Assembly: GCA_009775535.1 (NCBI GenBank)
Contig: VSPW01000010.1
Span: 1 to 12,683, forward strand
Direction of reading: 5' to 3'
Length of the DNA: 12,683 nucleotides
Source of the DNA: Muribaculaceae bacterium
Lineage (GTDB): Bacteria > Bacteroidota > Bacteroidia > Bacteroidales > Muribaculaceae
Every line of letters begins with the position of its first letter. Position 1 is the stretch's first letter. Under the pieces are notes generated by a model. The model ran no database searches. It saw only the letters and a list, made by a program, of their open reading frames with translations, and was not told the origin of the DNA. The position numbers were made by a program, and so were the translations under genes. Shown here one piece after another: positions 1 to 7,344 of this stretch.

Positions 1-1259
1 GTGCAGTCACCAACACCCCCGGCCTTGCAGCAGCCCAGCAGGCAATCATCACCCTGCCCGGAGGAACAGCCGAAGCCGCCAACGAAATGGCATCGGGATA
101 CGCGGCAGCATATCCGTTGGGCGTTGTCGGCATCATCGCGGCAATGTTCATCATCAAGGCCCTGTTCCGTATCAATGTAAATGACGAGATAAAGGCCATC
201 GAGGACGAGCAGAACGACTCCGCACTGAAACCCGACATGATCTCCATCGAAGTCACCAACCCGCTCATCGACGGACGCACGCTCCTGCAGCTCCATGACG
301 TAATTACATGCAACTTTGTAGTGTCGCGGCTCATGCGCCCAGATGGGGAGATCATAATACCACGCTCAACTACAGAGATCCACATAGGCGACAAACTCTT
401 CATCGTATTCTCGGCACACGACATCGACCGCTTCCGCGCGGTTCTCGGCAACCAGATAGAAATGGACTGGGAAGCCACACCCACACCGGTCTACTCTCGC
501 CGAATCCTCGTTACCAAGAGCGAATACAACGGCGTGTCGCTTGGCTCGCTGCGCCTCCACAACGGATACAAGCTCAACGCGACCCGCGTCAACCGTGCTG
601 GCGTCGACCTCCTGGCCTCCCCTGGCCTGAGGCTGCAAATGGGCGACCGTATAGTAGTGGTAGGCAACCTTGAGGACATCGACCGCCTTGCATCACGCCT
701 GGGCAACTCGATGAAACGCCTCAACCAGCCCAACCTCATCACGATATTCGTAGGAATCATGCTCGGTATCGCACTCGGATCCATCAATGTAGGCTTTGGA
801 ATGAAATTAGGACTCGCAGGCGGCCCGCTAGTTGTCGCCATCCTCCTCAGCCGCTTCGGCTACAGGCTAAAGCTGGTAACCTACACCTCTTCATCAGCCT
901 CACTTATGCTCCGCGAGTTGGGCATATGCCTGTTCCTGGCATCGGTAGGAATATCGGCCGGAAAAGGATTCGCGGCAACCGTATTCAACACCACCGGCAT
1001 GTGGTGGGTGATATGGGGTTTCGTAATCACTATCGTACCACTGCTTATAATGGGATTCATTGCCCGCAAGTTCTACAAGATAAACTATCTTACAATGATG
1101 GGCGTATTCTCTGGAGGATATACCGACCCGCCAGCCCTGGCATTCGCAAACAACTCCACAGGAAACGATGCACCTGCGGTATCATATTCTACCGTATACC
1201 CGCTCACAATGTTCCTTCGCGTGGTTGCAGCACAGGTACTGATACTCTGCCTTGCCTGA
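1..1259 (+). CDS. YidE/AspT-family putative transporter, 3' part (5' end outside window)
   Basis: This is an integral inner-membrane protein of the aspartate:alanine exchanger (AAE) family; its substrate cannot be read from sequence. The reading frame is open from base 3, giving 418 residues to a TGA stop. It begins in the family motif TNTPGLAAAQQ, so the ATG at 87 is internal and the N-terminal membrane half is missing. In order along the visible part: a membrane segment at about 29-52, two RCK_C/TrkA_C-like regulatory domains at about 79-150 and 165-236, then a second hydrophobic half from about 245 to the end. That half carries the conserved GGYTDPPALAFANN signature near 371-384. Complete family members are about 550 residues, which fits a loss of roughly 130 residues at the window edge. 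A strong hairpin terminator follows the stop. The family assignment is firm; transport of aspartate/alanine is only one possibility. Confidence 0.93.
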   Translation, partial: AVTNTPGLAAAQQAIITLPGGTAEAANEMASGYAAAYPLGVVGIIAAMFIIKALFRINVNDEIKAIEDEQNDSALKPDMISIEVTNPLIDGRTLLQLHDVITCNFVVSRLMRPDGEIIIPRSTTEIHIGDKLFIVFSAHDIDRFRAVLGNQIEMDWEATPTPVYSRRILVTKSEYNGVSLGSLRLHNGYKLNATRVNRAGVDLLASPGLRLQMGDRIVVVGNLEDIDRLASRLGNSMKRLNQPNLITIFVGIMLGIALGSINVGFGMKLGLAGGPLVVAILLSRFGYRLKLVTYTSSSASLMLRELGICLFLASVGISAGKGFAATVFNTTGMWWVIWGFVITIVPLLIMGFIARKFYKINYLTMMGVFSGGYTDPPALAFANNSTGNDAPAVSYSTVYPLTMFLRVVAAQVLILCLA

Positions 1260-1276
1260 TAGTAAAATCAACAATA

Positions 1277-1329
1277 AAAAAACATCAAGGCCCCGGATTC
1301 AATGGAAATCCGGGGCCTTGATGTTTTTT
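1277..1329. terminator. Perfect 23-bp bidirectional intrinsic terminator
   Basis: The arms 1277-1299 and 1307-1329 are exact reverse complements over 23 bp, with a 7-base loop at 1300-1306. The stem has a GC-rich core (AAGGCCCCGG) and is flanked by A6 on the left and T6 on the right, so each strand reads a hairpin followed by a U-run. It sits between the convergent transporter gene and trxA, 17 bases after the first stop and 16 bases from the second, and can serve both. Confidence 0.95.
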
Positions 1330-1345
1330 GGTTGAGACCTGGCTG

Positions 1346-1660
1346 TTACTCAGCGTCCTTTGACGTCATATATTCGCGCATTTTTGTCTCAAGCACATTG
1401 GCCTGTTGCAGACCTACCGCACGCCACACCGGCTCGCCGTCCTTGAAAAGGATTATCGTAGGTATAGACTGCACACGGTAGCGCGCTGCAAGCTCACGGT
1501 TGCCGTCAACATCAACCGTCAACACTACGCCGTCGTCACCGACCGATTTCTTCACCTCATCGATTATAGGCGACTGCATCTTGCACGGGCCACACCATGT
1601 GGCAAAAAAATCGACCAACGTAGGCTTTCCGCCTTTGATTATTTCATCAAAATTATCCAT
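1346..1660 (-). CDS. trxA: Thioredoxin
   Basis: This is a small cytoplasmic thiol-disulphide oxidoreductase of 104 residues, the usual length for thioredoxin. It reduces protein disulphides and is itself recharged by thioredoxin reductase. The classical active site WCGPC is at residues 22-26, the buried Asp is in LVDFFATW (D17), and the cis-proline loop SIPT has P67. There is no signal peptide, so it is a cytoplasmic thioredoxin and not one of the exported TlpA-like proteins common in this phylum. The start follows an AT-rich leader (1661-1680) without a Shine-Dalgarno sequence, normal for Bacteroidetes. It lies 95 bases downstream of holA on the same strand. I see no convincing promoter of its own in that gap, so it may be read from holA or from an unrecognised promoter. 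Confidence 0.96.
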   Translation of the reverse strand: MDNFDEIIKGGKPTLVDFFATWCGPCKMQSPIIDEVKKSVGDDGVVLTVDVDGNRELAARYRVQSIPTIILFKDGEPVWRAVGLQQANVLETKMREYMTSKDAE

Positions 1661-1684
1661 ATCTTTATTTATTATTTAATTTAT

Positions 1685-1731
1685 ACCGGACAAAGCCGGT
1701 GTTATACATGTCATAGCATTAAAACACCGGC
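1685..1731. repeat. Overlapping inverted repeats between holA and trxA
   Basis: GCCGGTGTT (1695-1703) is the exact reverse complement of AACACCGGC (1723-1731), a 9-bp stem with a 19-base loop. ACCGG (1685-1689) can also pair with CCGGT (1696-1700), using the same central bases, so the two hairpins exclude each other. No U-run follows on the minus strand, so this is not a standard terminator. It lies in what would be the trxA leader or the holA 3' region. Function unknown. Confidence 0.45.
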
Positions 1732-1755
1732 AATGCACATATTGTTCTCACCGCG

Positions 1756-2793
1756 CTAGACGGCTACATCTCCCGGGGCTGTAAGAATATGGAACAGCAG
1801 TTCACGGAAAAGCACGTGTTCATTCTGGCGCGACCCGCCACCCTTGCTCTTCCTGTCGAAATCCCGGAGCGCGCCAATTATCTCAATGGTCTTGCGGGCA
1901 TTATAATTTGCCATCGCAGTCCTGAATCGCCGCAACGGGTATACATTCTTTAGGTTAAGCTCCTGCATCAGCGCACTGTCCGACTTGTCTGGCGAGAACT
2001 GGCATATCAGCAGGTCAGAAAAAAAGCCGAAAAGCGTGGCGCACGTCATCACCAGCGGATTGCTTTTGGGGTTTGCCGCAAAATAATCGGCGATCCTGTA
2101 CACTTTCAGGCTGTCATGCGCCGCAATTGCATCCACAAGCTCAAACGAATTATACTCCTTGCTTACCCCTACATGTATCTCAACGGCCTCTGGAGTGACA
2201 GCCGCCCCCCTAGGCAATATCGTGGCCAGCTTGTCGATTTCATTATACAGCCGCGAAAGGTCTGTGCCGATGAAATCGCGCAGCATCTGTACGGCCTTCA
2301 CGTCACAGTTCAGTCCTTTCGACTTTATATATTGCCCGATAAGCGTCCCGGCTGTATTCTCGTTCACCTTCTTTGACTCGAAGTTCACATTATTTCCGGT
2401 GCGCATGGCCGCCAGCAGCTCCTTCCCTTTCGCCACCGCCCCGCGGCAACATATCACAAGCGTTGTCGATGGGGTCGGATTCTTCACATATGCATGCAAC
2501 CTGTTCAGCTGGTCGGCACGGATGGCCTGCGCCTCCTTAAGTATCACCACCACACGCTCGCTCATCATCGGGCATGTACGGCACAGGTCCATCACCTTGT
2601 CCATCGTGGTCTCCGGCGCATATAGTATATGCTGGTTGAAATCCTTGTCCTCTTCAGGCACTATGCGCTCCATCTCCTTGACAAGCACATCTGTGTAATA
2701 CCCCTCCTCGCCATGAAGGAGATATACGGGTGCATACTTACGCGCTGCAAGGCTGCGCCGGAGCTCTTCATATGTAGGTGTTGATGCTGCCAT
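1756..2793 (-). CDS. holA: DNA polymerase III subunit delta
   Basis: HolA is the delta subunit of the clamp-loader complex; it opens the beta sliding clamp so it can be placed on primed DNA at the replication fork. The 345 residues match the usual length of about 340. The N-terminal domain begins with the family pattern PVYLLHGEEGYYTDVL (about 22-37), where a degenerate loop replaces the Walker A of true AAA+ ATPases. It continues with MSERVVVILKEAQAI (about 77-91), the DLSRLYNEIDKLA segment (about 174-186) and a helical C-terminal collar domain with PLRRFRTAMANYNARK. The start at 2793 gives the normal N-terminus and lies about 37 bases downstream of a predicted transcription start. It is divergent from the HsdR_N-type gene and upstream of trxA on the same strand. 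Confidence 0.93.
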   Translation of the reverse strand: MAASTPTYEELRRSLAARKYAPVYLLHGEEGYYTDVLVKEMERIVPEEDKDFNQHILYAPETTMDKVMDLCRTCPMMSERVVVILKEAQAIRADQLNRLHAYVKNPTPSTTLVICCRGAVAKGKELLAAMRTGNNVNFESKKVNENTAGTLIGQYIKSKGLNCDVKAVQMLRDFIGTDLSRLYNEIDKLATILPRGAAVTPEAVEIHVGVSKEYNSFELVDAIAAHDSLKVYRIADYFAANPKSNPLVMTCATLFGFFSDLLICQFSPDKSDSALMQELNLKNVYPLRRFRTAMANYNARKTIEIIGALRDFDRKSKGGGSRQNEHVLFRELLFHILTAPGDVAV

Positions 2794-2813
2794 CTAAGGT
2801 TACGCTGTTAATT

Positions 2814-2844
2814 TTGTGGGTTGACAATTTATTTTGTAAATTTA
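2814..2844 (+). promoter_or_regulatory. Predicted Bacteroides-type promoter for the HsdR_N-helicase unit
   Basis: TTG at 2814-2816 (in ATTTTG), a 20-base spacer, then TAAATTTA at 2837-2844, seven of eight to a TAnnTTTG -7 box counting the free positions. Transcription would start near 2851, about 47 bases before the ATG at 2898. The -7 box is palindromic and shared with the holA promoter on the other strand. Predicted from pattern only. Confidence 0.55.
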
Positions 2845-2867
2845 CACCAAATTTCCCTCCGGTGCAA
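2837..2867 (-). promoter_or_regulatory. Predicted Bacteroides-type promoter for holA
   Basis: On the minus strand TTTGC (TTG at 2867-2865) is followed by a 20-base spacer (2864-2845) and TAAATTTA (2844-2837). Transcription would start near 2830, about 37 bases ahead of the holA ATG. The spacing is identical to that of the promoter on the opposite strand. Confidence 0.55.
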
Positions 2868-2897
2868 ATAAAAAATCTCCATATCAGCCATTCAGCC

Positions 2898-3362
2898 ATG
2901 ACCCCACTCAACCTTCCGCCGATTACCCCCGTATGCCGCCGCACACAGCAGGGACAGGTACAGATCTACGACAATCTGCGTGGGAAATTCGTGGCCCTGA
3001 CACCCGAAGAATGGGTACGGCAACATTTCGTTGCATTCCTGACCATGCACAAGGGATACAACCCTACCCTGATGGCAAACGAAATCGGGCTTACGCTGAA
3101 CGGTACACGCCGCAGATGCGACACCGTAGTATTCGACCGCTACAGCCGCCCCTTGGCAATAGTTGAATACAAGGCTCCCGACATTGCCATAACACAGCGC
3201 GTATTCGACCAGATAGTCAGGTATAACATGGTGATGCAAGCGCCTTACCTCATGGTGTCAAACGGCATTTCACACTATTGCTGCGCAATAGATATTGCCG
3301 CCCGCACATATTCTTTCCTCCGCGACATCCCGGAATACTCCACCCTGAAAATACCAGTCTGA
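2898..3362 (+). CDS. Stand-alone HsdR N-terminal-like PD-(D/E)XK protein
   Basis: A 154-residue protein that consists essentially of the nuclease-fold domain found at the N-terminus of type I restriction subunit HsdR (HSDR_N type). The PD-(D/E)XK core looks intact: E62 (in NEIGL), D75 (RRRCDTVVFD) and E90-x-K92 (AIVEYKAP), followed by FDQIVRYN (about 103-110), where the Gln-x-x-x-Tyr helix of this family is expected. It has no helicase domain, and no HsdM or HsdS lies nearby, so it is not a restriction system. Proteins of this kind are widespread in Bacteroidetes beside holA; their substrate is not known to me. The ATG at 2898 is chosen because it lies after the predicted promoter; the in-frame ATG at 2778 lies inside the holA start and gives an unlike N-terminus. 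The helicase gene follows after 23 bases on the same strand, suggesting co-transcription. Confidence 0.85.
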   Translation: MTPLNLPPITPVCRRTQQGQVQIYDNLRGKFVALTPEEWVRQHFVAFLTMHKGYNPTLMANEIGLTLNGTRRRCDTVVFDRYSRPLAIVEYKAPDIAITQRVFDQIVRYNMVMQAPYLMVSNGISHYCCAIDIAARTYSFLRDIPEYSTLKIPV

Positions 3363-3385
3363 CAGCGCACACACCTACTGAAAAA

Positions 3386-5410
3386 ATGGAAGACAAAACC
3401 ATCCAGGAAATAGACCTCGACAATCCAGAATTCCAGTCAGCATGGCAGCTGATAAGCCATACACGGCAGTCGGTATTCCTCACAGGCAAGGCCGGCACGG
3501 GCAAATCGACATTCCTGCGCCATATATGCGGGAACACGAAGAAACGGCATGTCATCCTCGCCCCTACAGGCATCGCCGCAGTAAACGCCGGAGGCGTAAC
3601 CCTGCATTCGTTCTTCAAGCTTCCATTCAAGCCGCTGCTTCCCGACGACCCCGACTTCGCCACACCGCGCCGCATGCGCGAACGCATGAAATACAGCCGC
3701 ACATTCATAAAGCTCCTGAATGAAATCGAACTGATAGTGATTGACGAGATATCGATGGTGCGTGCCGACATCATCGATTTTATCGACAGGCTTCTACGGA
3801 TATATTGCCACAACTCCCGCGACCCGTTTGCCGGAAAGCAGCTGCTGCTTGTCGGCGATGTATTCCAGCTCGAACCTGTAGTCACGTCCGACACACGCGA
3901 AATACTCAGGAGACATTACCCCAACCCGTTCTTTTTCAGCGCCAACGCATTCAAGATATCACAGATTGTACCCATCGAGCTAAAAAAGGTGTACCGCCAG
4001 GCCGACCAGCAATTCATATCCATCCTCGACCGTATCCGTACCGGCGTCCCTACCGATGACGACATACGCACATTGAACGCACGGGTAGCCACTGACAGCG
4101 CCCAGTCAGGCACAAATGCAGGCAATATGCCTATGTCCATGACCCTGGCCACACGCCGCGACATGGTAGACCATATCAACGAACAGCACCTGATGCTGCT
4201 CCGTACGGCGGAACACACCTACCGCGGCGTACAACGCGGAGACTTCCCGGAAAGCTCGCTCCCGACACCGATGGAACTGATCCTGAAGGCTGACGCCCAA
4301 GTGGTATTCATAAAAAATGACCCGGAACGTAGGTGGGTGAACGGCACACTCGGAAAAATCAAGGAATGCGGTGACGACTCCGTTGAAGTGGAGCTCGAAG
4401 ACGGCACGTGCCACACCGTTACCCCTGAACTATGGAGCAACATTAAATATGAATACGATGAGCAGTCCAACCGCATAACAGAAAAGGAGATCGGCTCATA
4501 CGTACAGCTCCCGCTGAGACTGGCTTGGGCGCTGACAATACACAAGAGCCAGGGACTGACTTTCAACAGCGTTATAATCGACCTCGGCCACGGGGCATTC
4601 ACTTCAGGACAGACCTACGTGGCCCTCAGCCGATGCCGGTCTCTGCAAGGCATGACACTGCGTGCCACCGTCAACGGGCGGGACATGATGGTGAACCCTG
4701 CCGTGCTCCATTTCAGCCGCAACTACAACAACCCGGCACTAATCAATGCCGCCATGGAGGCTGCACGCGCCGACCGATGCTACGGCAATGCCCTTGAACT
4801 ATGGCGTAAAGGCGAATTTGATTCCGCATTCGACTCCTTTGTAGAAGGACTGAAGGCTAGGCCGGAACTCAACAATGCCACAGCCATGCGGCTTGCCCGC
4901 AGACAATTGGCAGTGGCCACAGTGCAAAGGCAAGAAATCGCGAGGCTATCGGAAATAATTGAAAACCAGCGCCGCCAATTGGAGTCACTGGCAAGCGAAT
5001 ACGTAGCCATGGGCGAAGACTGCCGCGAAGAGGCATTCGACATAAATGCCGCACTGGCCAATTTCGACAAGGCAATCTCACTAGCCCCAGGCTACACCAC
5101 GGCATGGCTCGCAAAAGGGCTTGCCCTGGCGGAAATGATGGATACTGATGCCGCAATCGACTGCTTCAACCGCGCCCACCAGCTTGAACCGCAATCCCAC
5201 CGCCCGCTCCTTGAAGCAGGCAGGCTTTATCTGGCCACTGGAGACATCCACAATGCTTTCGACCGGCTTCTGGCCGCATTGCAGCTCAACAAGACAAACG
5301 CTGCCATCCATTCGGCCCTTGCAGATGCCTATGAGGCCATAGACTCCCATGAAGACGCAGAAAAGCACCGGAAACTTGCGGCAAGGTACTCCCGCCGCAA
5401 GAAAAAATGA
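3386..5410 (+). CDS. PIF1/RecD-like superfamily 1 helicase with C-terminal TPR region
   Basis: A 674-residue ATP-dependent DNA helicase. Motif I (Walker A) is GKAGTGKS at 34-41, preceded by the PIF1-like FLTGKAGTGK and followed by LAPTGIAAVNAGG (motif Ia). Motif II is VIDEISMV with D120-E121, and motif III is GDVFQL at 157-162. The C-terminal helicase part has TIHKSQGLTF (motif V, H386-G390) and YVALSRCRSL (motif VI, V412-R416), as in the UvrD_C_2 family. After about residue 465 the protein changes character: a TPR-like unit at about 467-495, a short probable coiled coil at about 513-545 and roughly three TPR units from 555 to 668. The end is very basic (RYSRRKKK). The start at 3386 is preferred over in-frame codons upstream, which overlap the preceding gene. 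It likely acts in DNA replication or repair; the TPRs suggest a protein partner. Its 3' end faces the aminopeptidase gene, 16 bases away. Confidence 0.9.
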   Translation: MEDKTIQEIDLDNPEFQSAWQLISHTRQSVFLTGKAGTGKSTFLRHICGNTKKRHVILAPTGIAAVNAGGVTLHSFFKLPFKPLLPDDPDFATPRRMRERMKYSRTFIKLLNEIELIVIDEISMVRADIIDFIDRLLRIYCHNSRDPFAGKQLLLVGDVFQLEPVVTSDTREILRRHYPNPFFFSANAFKISQIVPIELKKVYRQADQQFISILDRIRTGVPTDDDIRTLNARVATDSAQSGTNAGNMPMSMTLATRRDMVDHINEQHLMLLRTAEHTYRGVQRGDFPESSLPTPMELILKADAQVVFIKNDPERRWVNGTLGKIKECGDDSVEVELEDGTCHTVTPELWSNIKYEYDEQSNRITEKEIGSYVQLPLRLAWALTIHKSQGLTFNSVIIDLGHGAFTSGQTYVALSRCRSLQGMTLRATVNGRDMMVNPAVLHFSRNYNNPALINAAMEAARADRCYGNALELWRKGEFDSAFDSFVEGLKARPELNNATAMRLARRQLAVATVQRQEIARLSEIIENQRRQLESLASEYVAMGEDCREEAFDINAALANFDKAISLAPGYTTAWLAKGLALAEMMDTDAAIDCFNRAHQLEPQSHRPLLEAGRLYLATGDIHNAFDRLLAALQLNKTNAAIHSALADAYEAIDSHEDAEKHRKLAARYSRRKKK

Positions 5411-5426
5411 TCAAATACACGCTGGG

Positions 5427-6752
5427 TTACAACCCATAGAAAGTGGTAAAGGCCTTTATTATCGCAACATGGTCGGCGGATGACGATGTCTCACGCACAG
5501 AATGCATAGCCCACATCGCAGCACCCATGTCGACACCACGTATATCCAGTTGCGAAGTGAATATATTGCCAAGTGTCGAACCGCCGGCCACATCGCTGTG
5601 GTTGACGAAATACTGGAATTTCACCCCAGCCTTTTCGCATACACCGGCAAACACGGCCGATGAATCCGCATCGGTCATATACTTGCAATTTGCATTTATC
5701 TTTATCACAGGGCCTCCGCCAAGCACAGGATGGTTCGTAGGGTCCTGCTTCTCGACATAATTCGGATGCACACCGTGGGCATTGTCTGCCGACACCATGA
5801 ACGACCTGGCCACAGCCCTGTAGAAATCCTCCTCATTTCCGCCCAGGCCAATGTTTATGCGCCGCAATATATTGCCGAGCACCGGCGAATGAGCGCCTTG
5901 CTTCGTGCCGCTGCCTGTCTCCTCATTGTCAAATATTGCCATCACCCTGGTCATGCCGTTATCTCCGGCACATGTGGACAGCAATGCAGTCATGGCTGCA
6001 TGCACCATCGACAGGTCGTCAAGGCGGCCGCCAGTCACGAACTCACCGTGCAGCCCCACCGTGCATGCAGGCGTTACATCATACAGGCTCAGGTCACAGT
6101 CAAGTATATCTTCCGGACGCACCCCCAGCTCATCAGCGACAAGCCTGGTAAGAAGCCCCGTGGCATTCAGTTCGGAATCGATACAGCCTATCACCGGGAG
6201 CATATCCTTTTGCTTCGACAACGGATTGCCCTCGTTGACACCACGGTTGAAATGTATGGCCAGGTGCGGGATGGTGAGCAGCGGACGGTCAAAACGCACC
6301 AGCCGTATTTCTGGATTGAGCACATCTTTCCCACGGAGGGCCACACGTCCGGCTATTGAAAGCGGACGGTCAAACCATGTGTAGAGTATCGGGCCGCCAT
6401 ACACCTCTGTGTTGAGCCTTACCACTCCGCCATCGCCCTTCATCTCCGGATTTGGCTTTATCCGGAAACCAGGAGAGTCGCTATGCGCGGATATTATCTT
6501 GTATCCGGCGTCAGACGGCCCGTCTCCTGGAATGAACGCGAACACGGCCGACCCGTTTTTCTCCACATAGTATCCTTGCCGCGGCACAAGCGTCCCCCAG
6601 CTTTCCGCTGGATCAAGGCGTTTGAACCCCCTCTCCTCAAGGCGGCGGCATACGGTATCTACGGCATGGAAATTCACAGGCGACTTTCCAAGGAAATCAA
6701 TAAGGTCACACACTTCAGGCGCTACCGGACGGCATATTTCCGAATCCTTCAT
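5427..6752 (-). CDS. apeB: M18 family zinc aminopeptidase
   Basis: A cytoplasmic, two-zinc aminopeptidase of family M18, which removes N-terminal residues, often acidic ones, from peptides. The 441 residues match the family (about 430-480). Metal and catalytic positions can be followed: H90-x-D92 in ISAHSDSPGF, the EE pair E277-E278 in FDNEETGSGTKQGAHSP, the Asp of SADNAHGVHPNY near 320, and H385 in NHSDVAGGSTLG. All expected residues are present, so it should be active. It is the last gene of the minus-strand run, 48 bases after the DUF5063 gene; the looser gap leaves room for a separate start of transcription, though I see no good promoter there. The symbol apeB is used for this family in other bacteria and is given tentatively. 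Its stop lies 16 bases from the convergent helicase stop, with no strong terminator between. Confidence 0.94.
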   Translation of the reverse strand: MKDSEICRPVAPEVCDLIDFLGKSPVNFHAVDTVCRRLEERGFKRLDPAESWGTLVPRQGYYVEKNGSAVFAFIPGDGPSDAGYKIISAHSDSPGFRIKPNPEMKGDGGVVRLNTEVYGGPILYTWFDRPLSIAGRVALRGKDVLNPEIRLVRFDRPLLTIPHLAIHFNRGVNEGNPLSKQKDMLPVIGCIDSELNATGLLTRLVADELGVRPEDILDCDLSLYDVTPACTVGLHGEFVTGGRLDDLSMVHAAMTALLSTCAGDNGMTRVMAIFDNEETGSGTKQGAHSPVLGNILRRINIGLGGNEEDFYRAVARSFMVSADNAHGVHPNYVEKQDPTNHPVLGGGPVIKINANCKYMTDADSSAVFAGVCEKAGVKFQYFVNHSDVAGGSTLGNIFTSQLDIRGVDMGAAMWAMHSVRETSSSADHVAIIKAFTTFYGL

Positions 6753-6800
6753 GGCGTTTATCTTCTTGGTTTAAATATGTATACTAATTAACGGCTACAA

Positions 6801-7331
6801 TCAGCCCTGGTACTTGATATTGTTCACTGCCCTCAGCAAGTTGCACAAAATCGCGCTCCAATAGTTCGCGAAATCATCGGCGACAGCCATTACAGCCCCC
6901 GACACCACATCCTCTGTGGCGTCACGGACAGTCTCCAGGAAATTATAGAACACCTGGAACAGGTCCGACACCCCTTCGGCTATGCTTGCGGCAATCGGCG
7001 TATCCGAATATTTCATGTCCTGGTGGAACACCTCCAGATAGGTATCGTCAGGGCCAAGTAGATTTTCCACATTCCTGCGCACCGTATCATAGTAATCCTC
7101 GTCAAGGACACTTTCTATATATACATCATCGGCCTCCATCCCGTCATCCGCCATACCGGAGGCAAGGTCGGAGGCACATATGTATATGCGCGGCAGAAGC
7201 CGGAGCATAGAATCAATAAACTGGGAGCAATCCTCGGACGACATGTTGCGCGCATCCTGCACCGCAACACAATATTCATTGCAAAGCGCTATGAAAGCCA
7301 ACGTATTGGGCCGGAGTGTAGAAGAAGTCAT
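6801..7331 (-). CDS. DUF5063 domain-containing protein
   Basis: A 176-residue, acidic and probably all-helical cytoplasmic protein that I recognise as the DUF5063 family, found mainly in Bacteroidetes; its function is unknown. Typical segments are TLAFIALCNEYCVAVQDA near the N-terminus, MLRLLPRIYICASDL in the first third, the DEDYYDTVRRNVENLLGPDD stretch in the middle, and ISEGV-like/SDLFQVFYNFLETVRDA helices later. There is no signal peptide or membrane segment and no recognisable catalytic motif. It starts only 13 bases after the nadD stop, so it is very likely co-transcribed with nadD, gmk and yicC. This suggests a housekeeping role, but gives no specific one. Confidence 0.82.
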   Translation of the reverse strand: MTSSTLRPNTLAFIALCNEYCVAVQDARNMSSEDCSQFIDSMLRLLPRIYICASDLASGMADDGMEADDVYIESVLDEDYYDTVRRNVENLLGPDDTYLEVFHQDMKYSDTPIAASIAEGVSDLFQVFYNFLETVRDATEDVVSGAVMAVADDFANYWSAILCNLLRAVNNIKYQG

Positions 7332-7344
7332 TCTTTATATCTTT

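Noticed and set aside
2778..2897. N-terminal extension of the HsdR_N-type protein from the in-frame ATG at 2778
   Set aside because: It would start inside the holA coding region and run through the predicted promoter; the ATG at 2898 gives the family-like start.
2898..3362. Possible type I restriction system
   Set aside because: Only the HsdR N-terminal-like domain is present; there is no HsdM or HsdS and no HsdR motor domain in the same chain, and the neighbours are housekeeping genes.
3278..3385. N-terminal extension of the helicase from the in-frame ATG at 3278
   Set aside because: It overlaps the 3' end of the preceding gene in another frame; the extra residues are Arg/His/Pro-rich and unlike the start of PIF1-type helicases.
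3250..3894. Open frame of 214 codons on the - strand, overlapping the helicase and HsdR_N-type genes
   Set aside because: It opposes the conserved Walker motifs of the helicase and shows no plausible protein features.
5423..5436. Inverted repeat TGGGTT/AACCCA at the convergent stops, as a terminator
   Set aside because: The loop would be only two bases, or four with a 5-bp stem, and no U-run follows on either strand.
5730..6359. Open frame of 209 codons on the + strand, opposite the M18 aminopeptidase gene
   Set aside because: The minus strand codes for a complete M18 enzyme with all metal-binding residues; the antisense frame has no recognisable domain and is a by-product of GC-rich codon use.
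6753..6800. Separate promoter for the M18 gene in the 48-base gap
   Set aside because: The gap is AT-rich but no TAnnTTTG box with a spaced TTG is visible on the minus strand.
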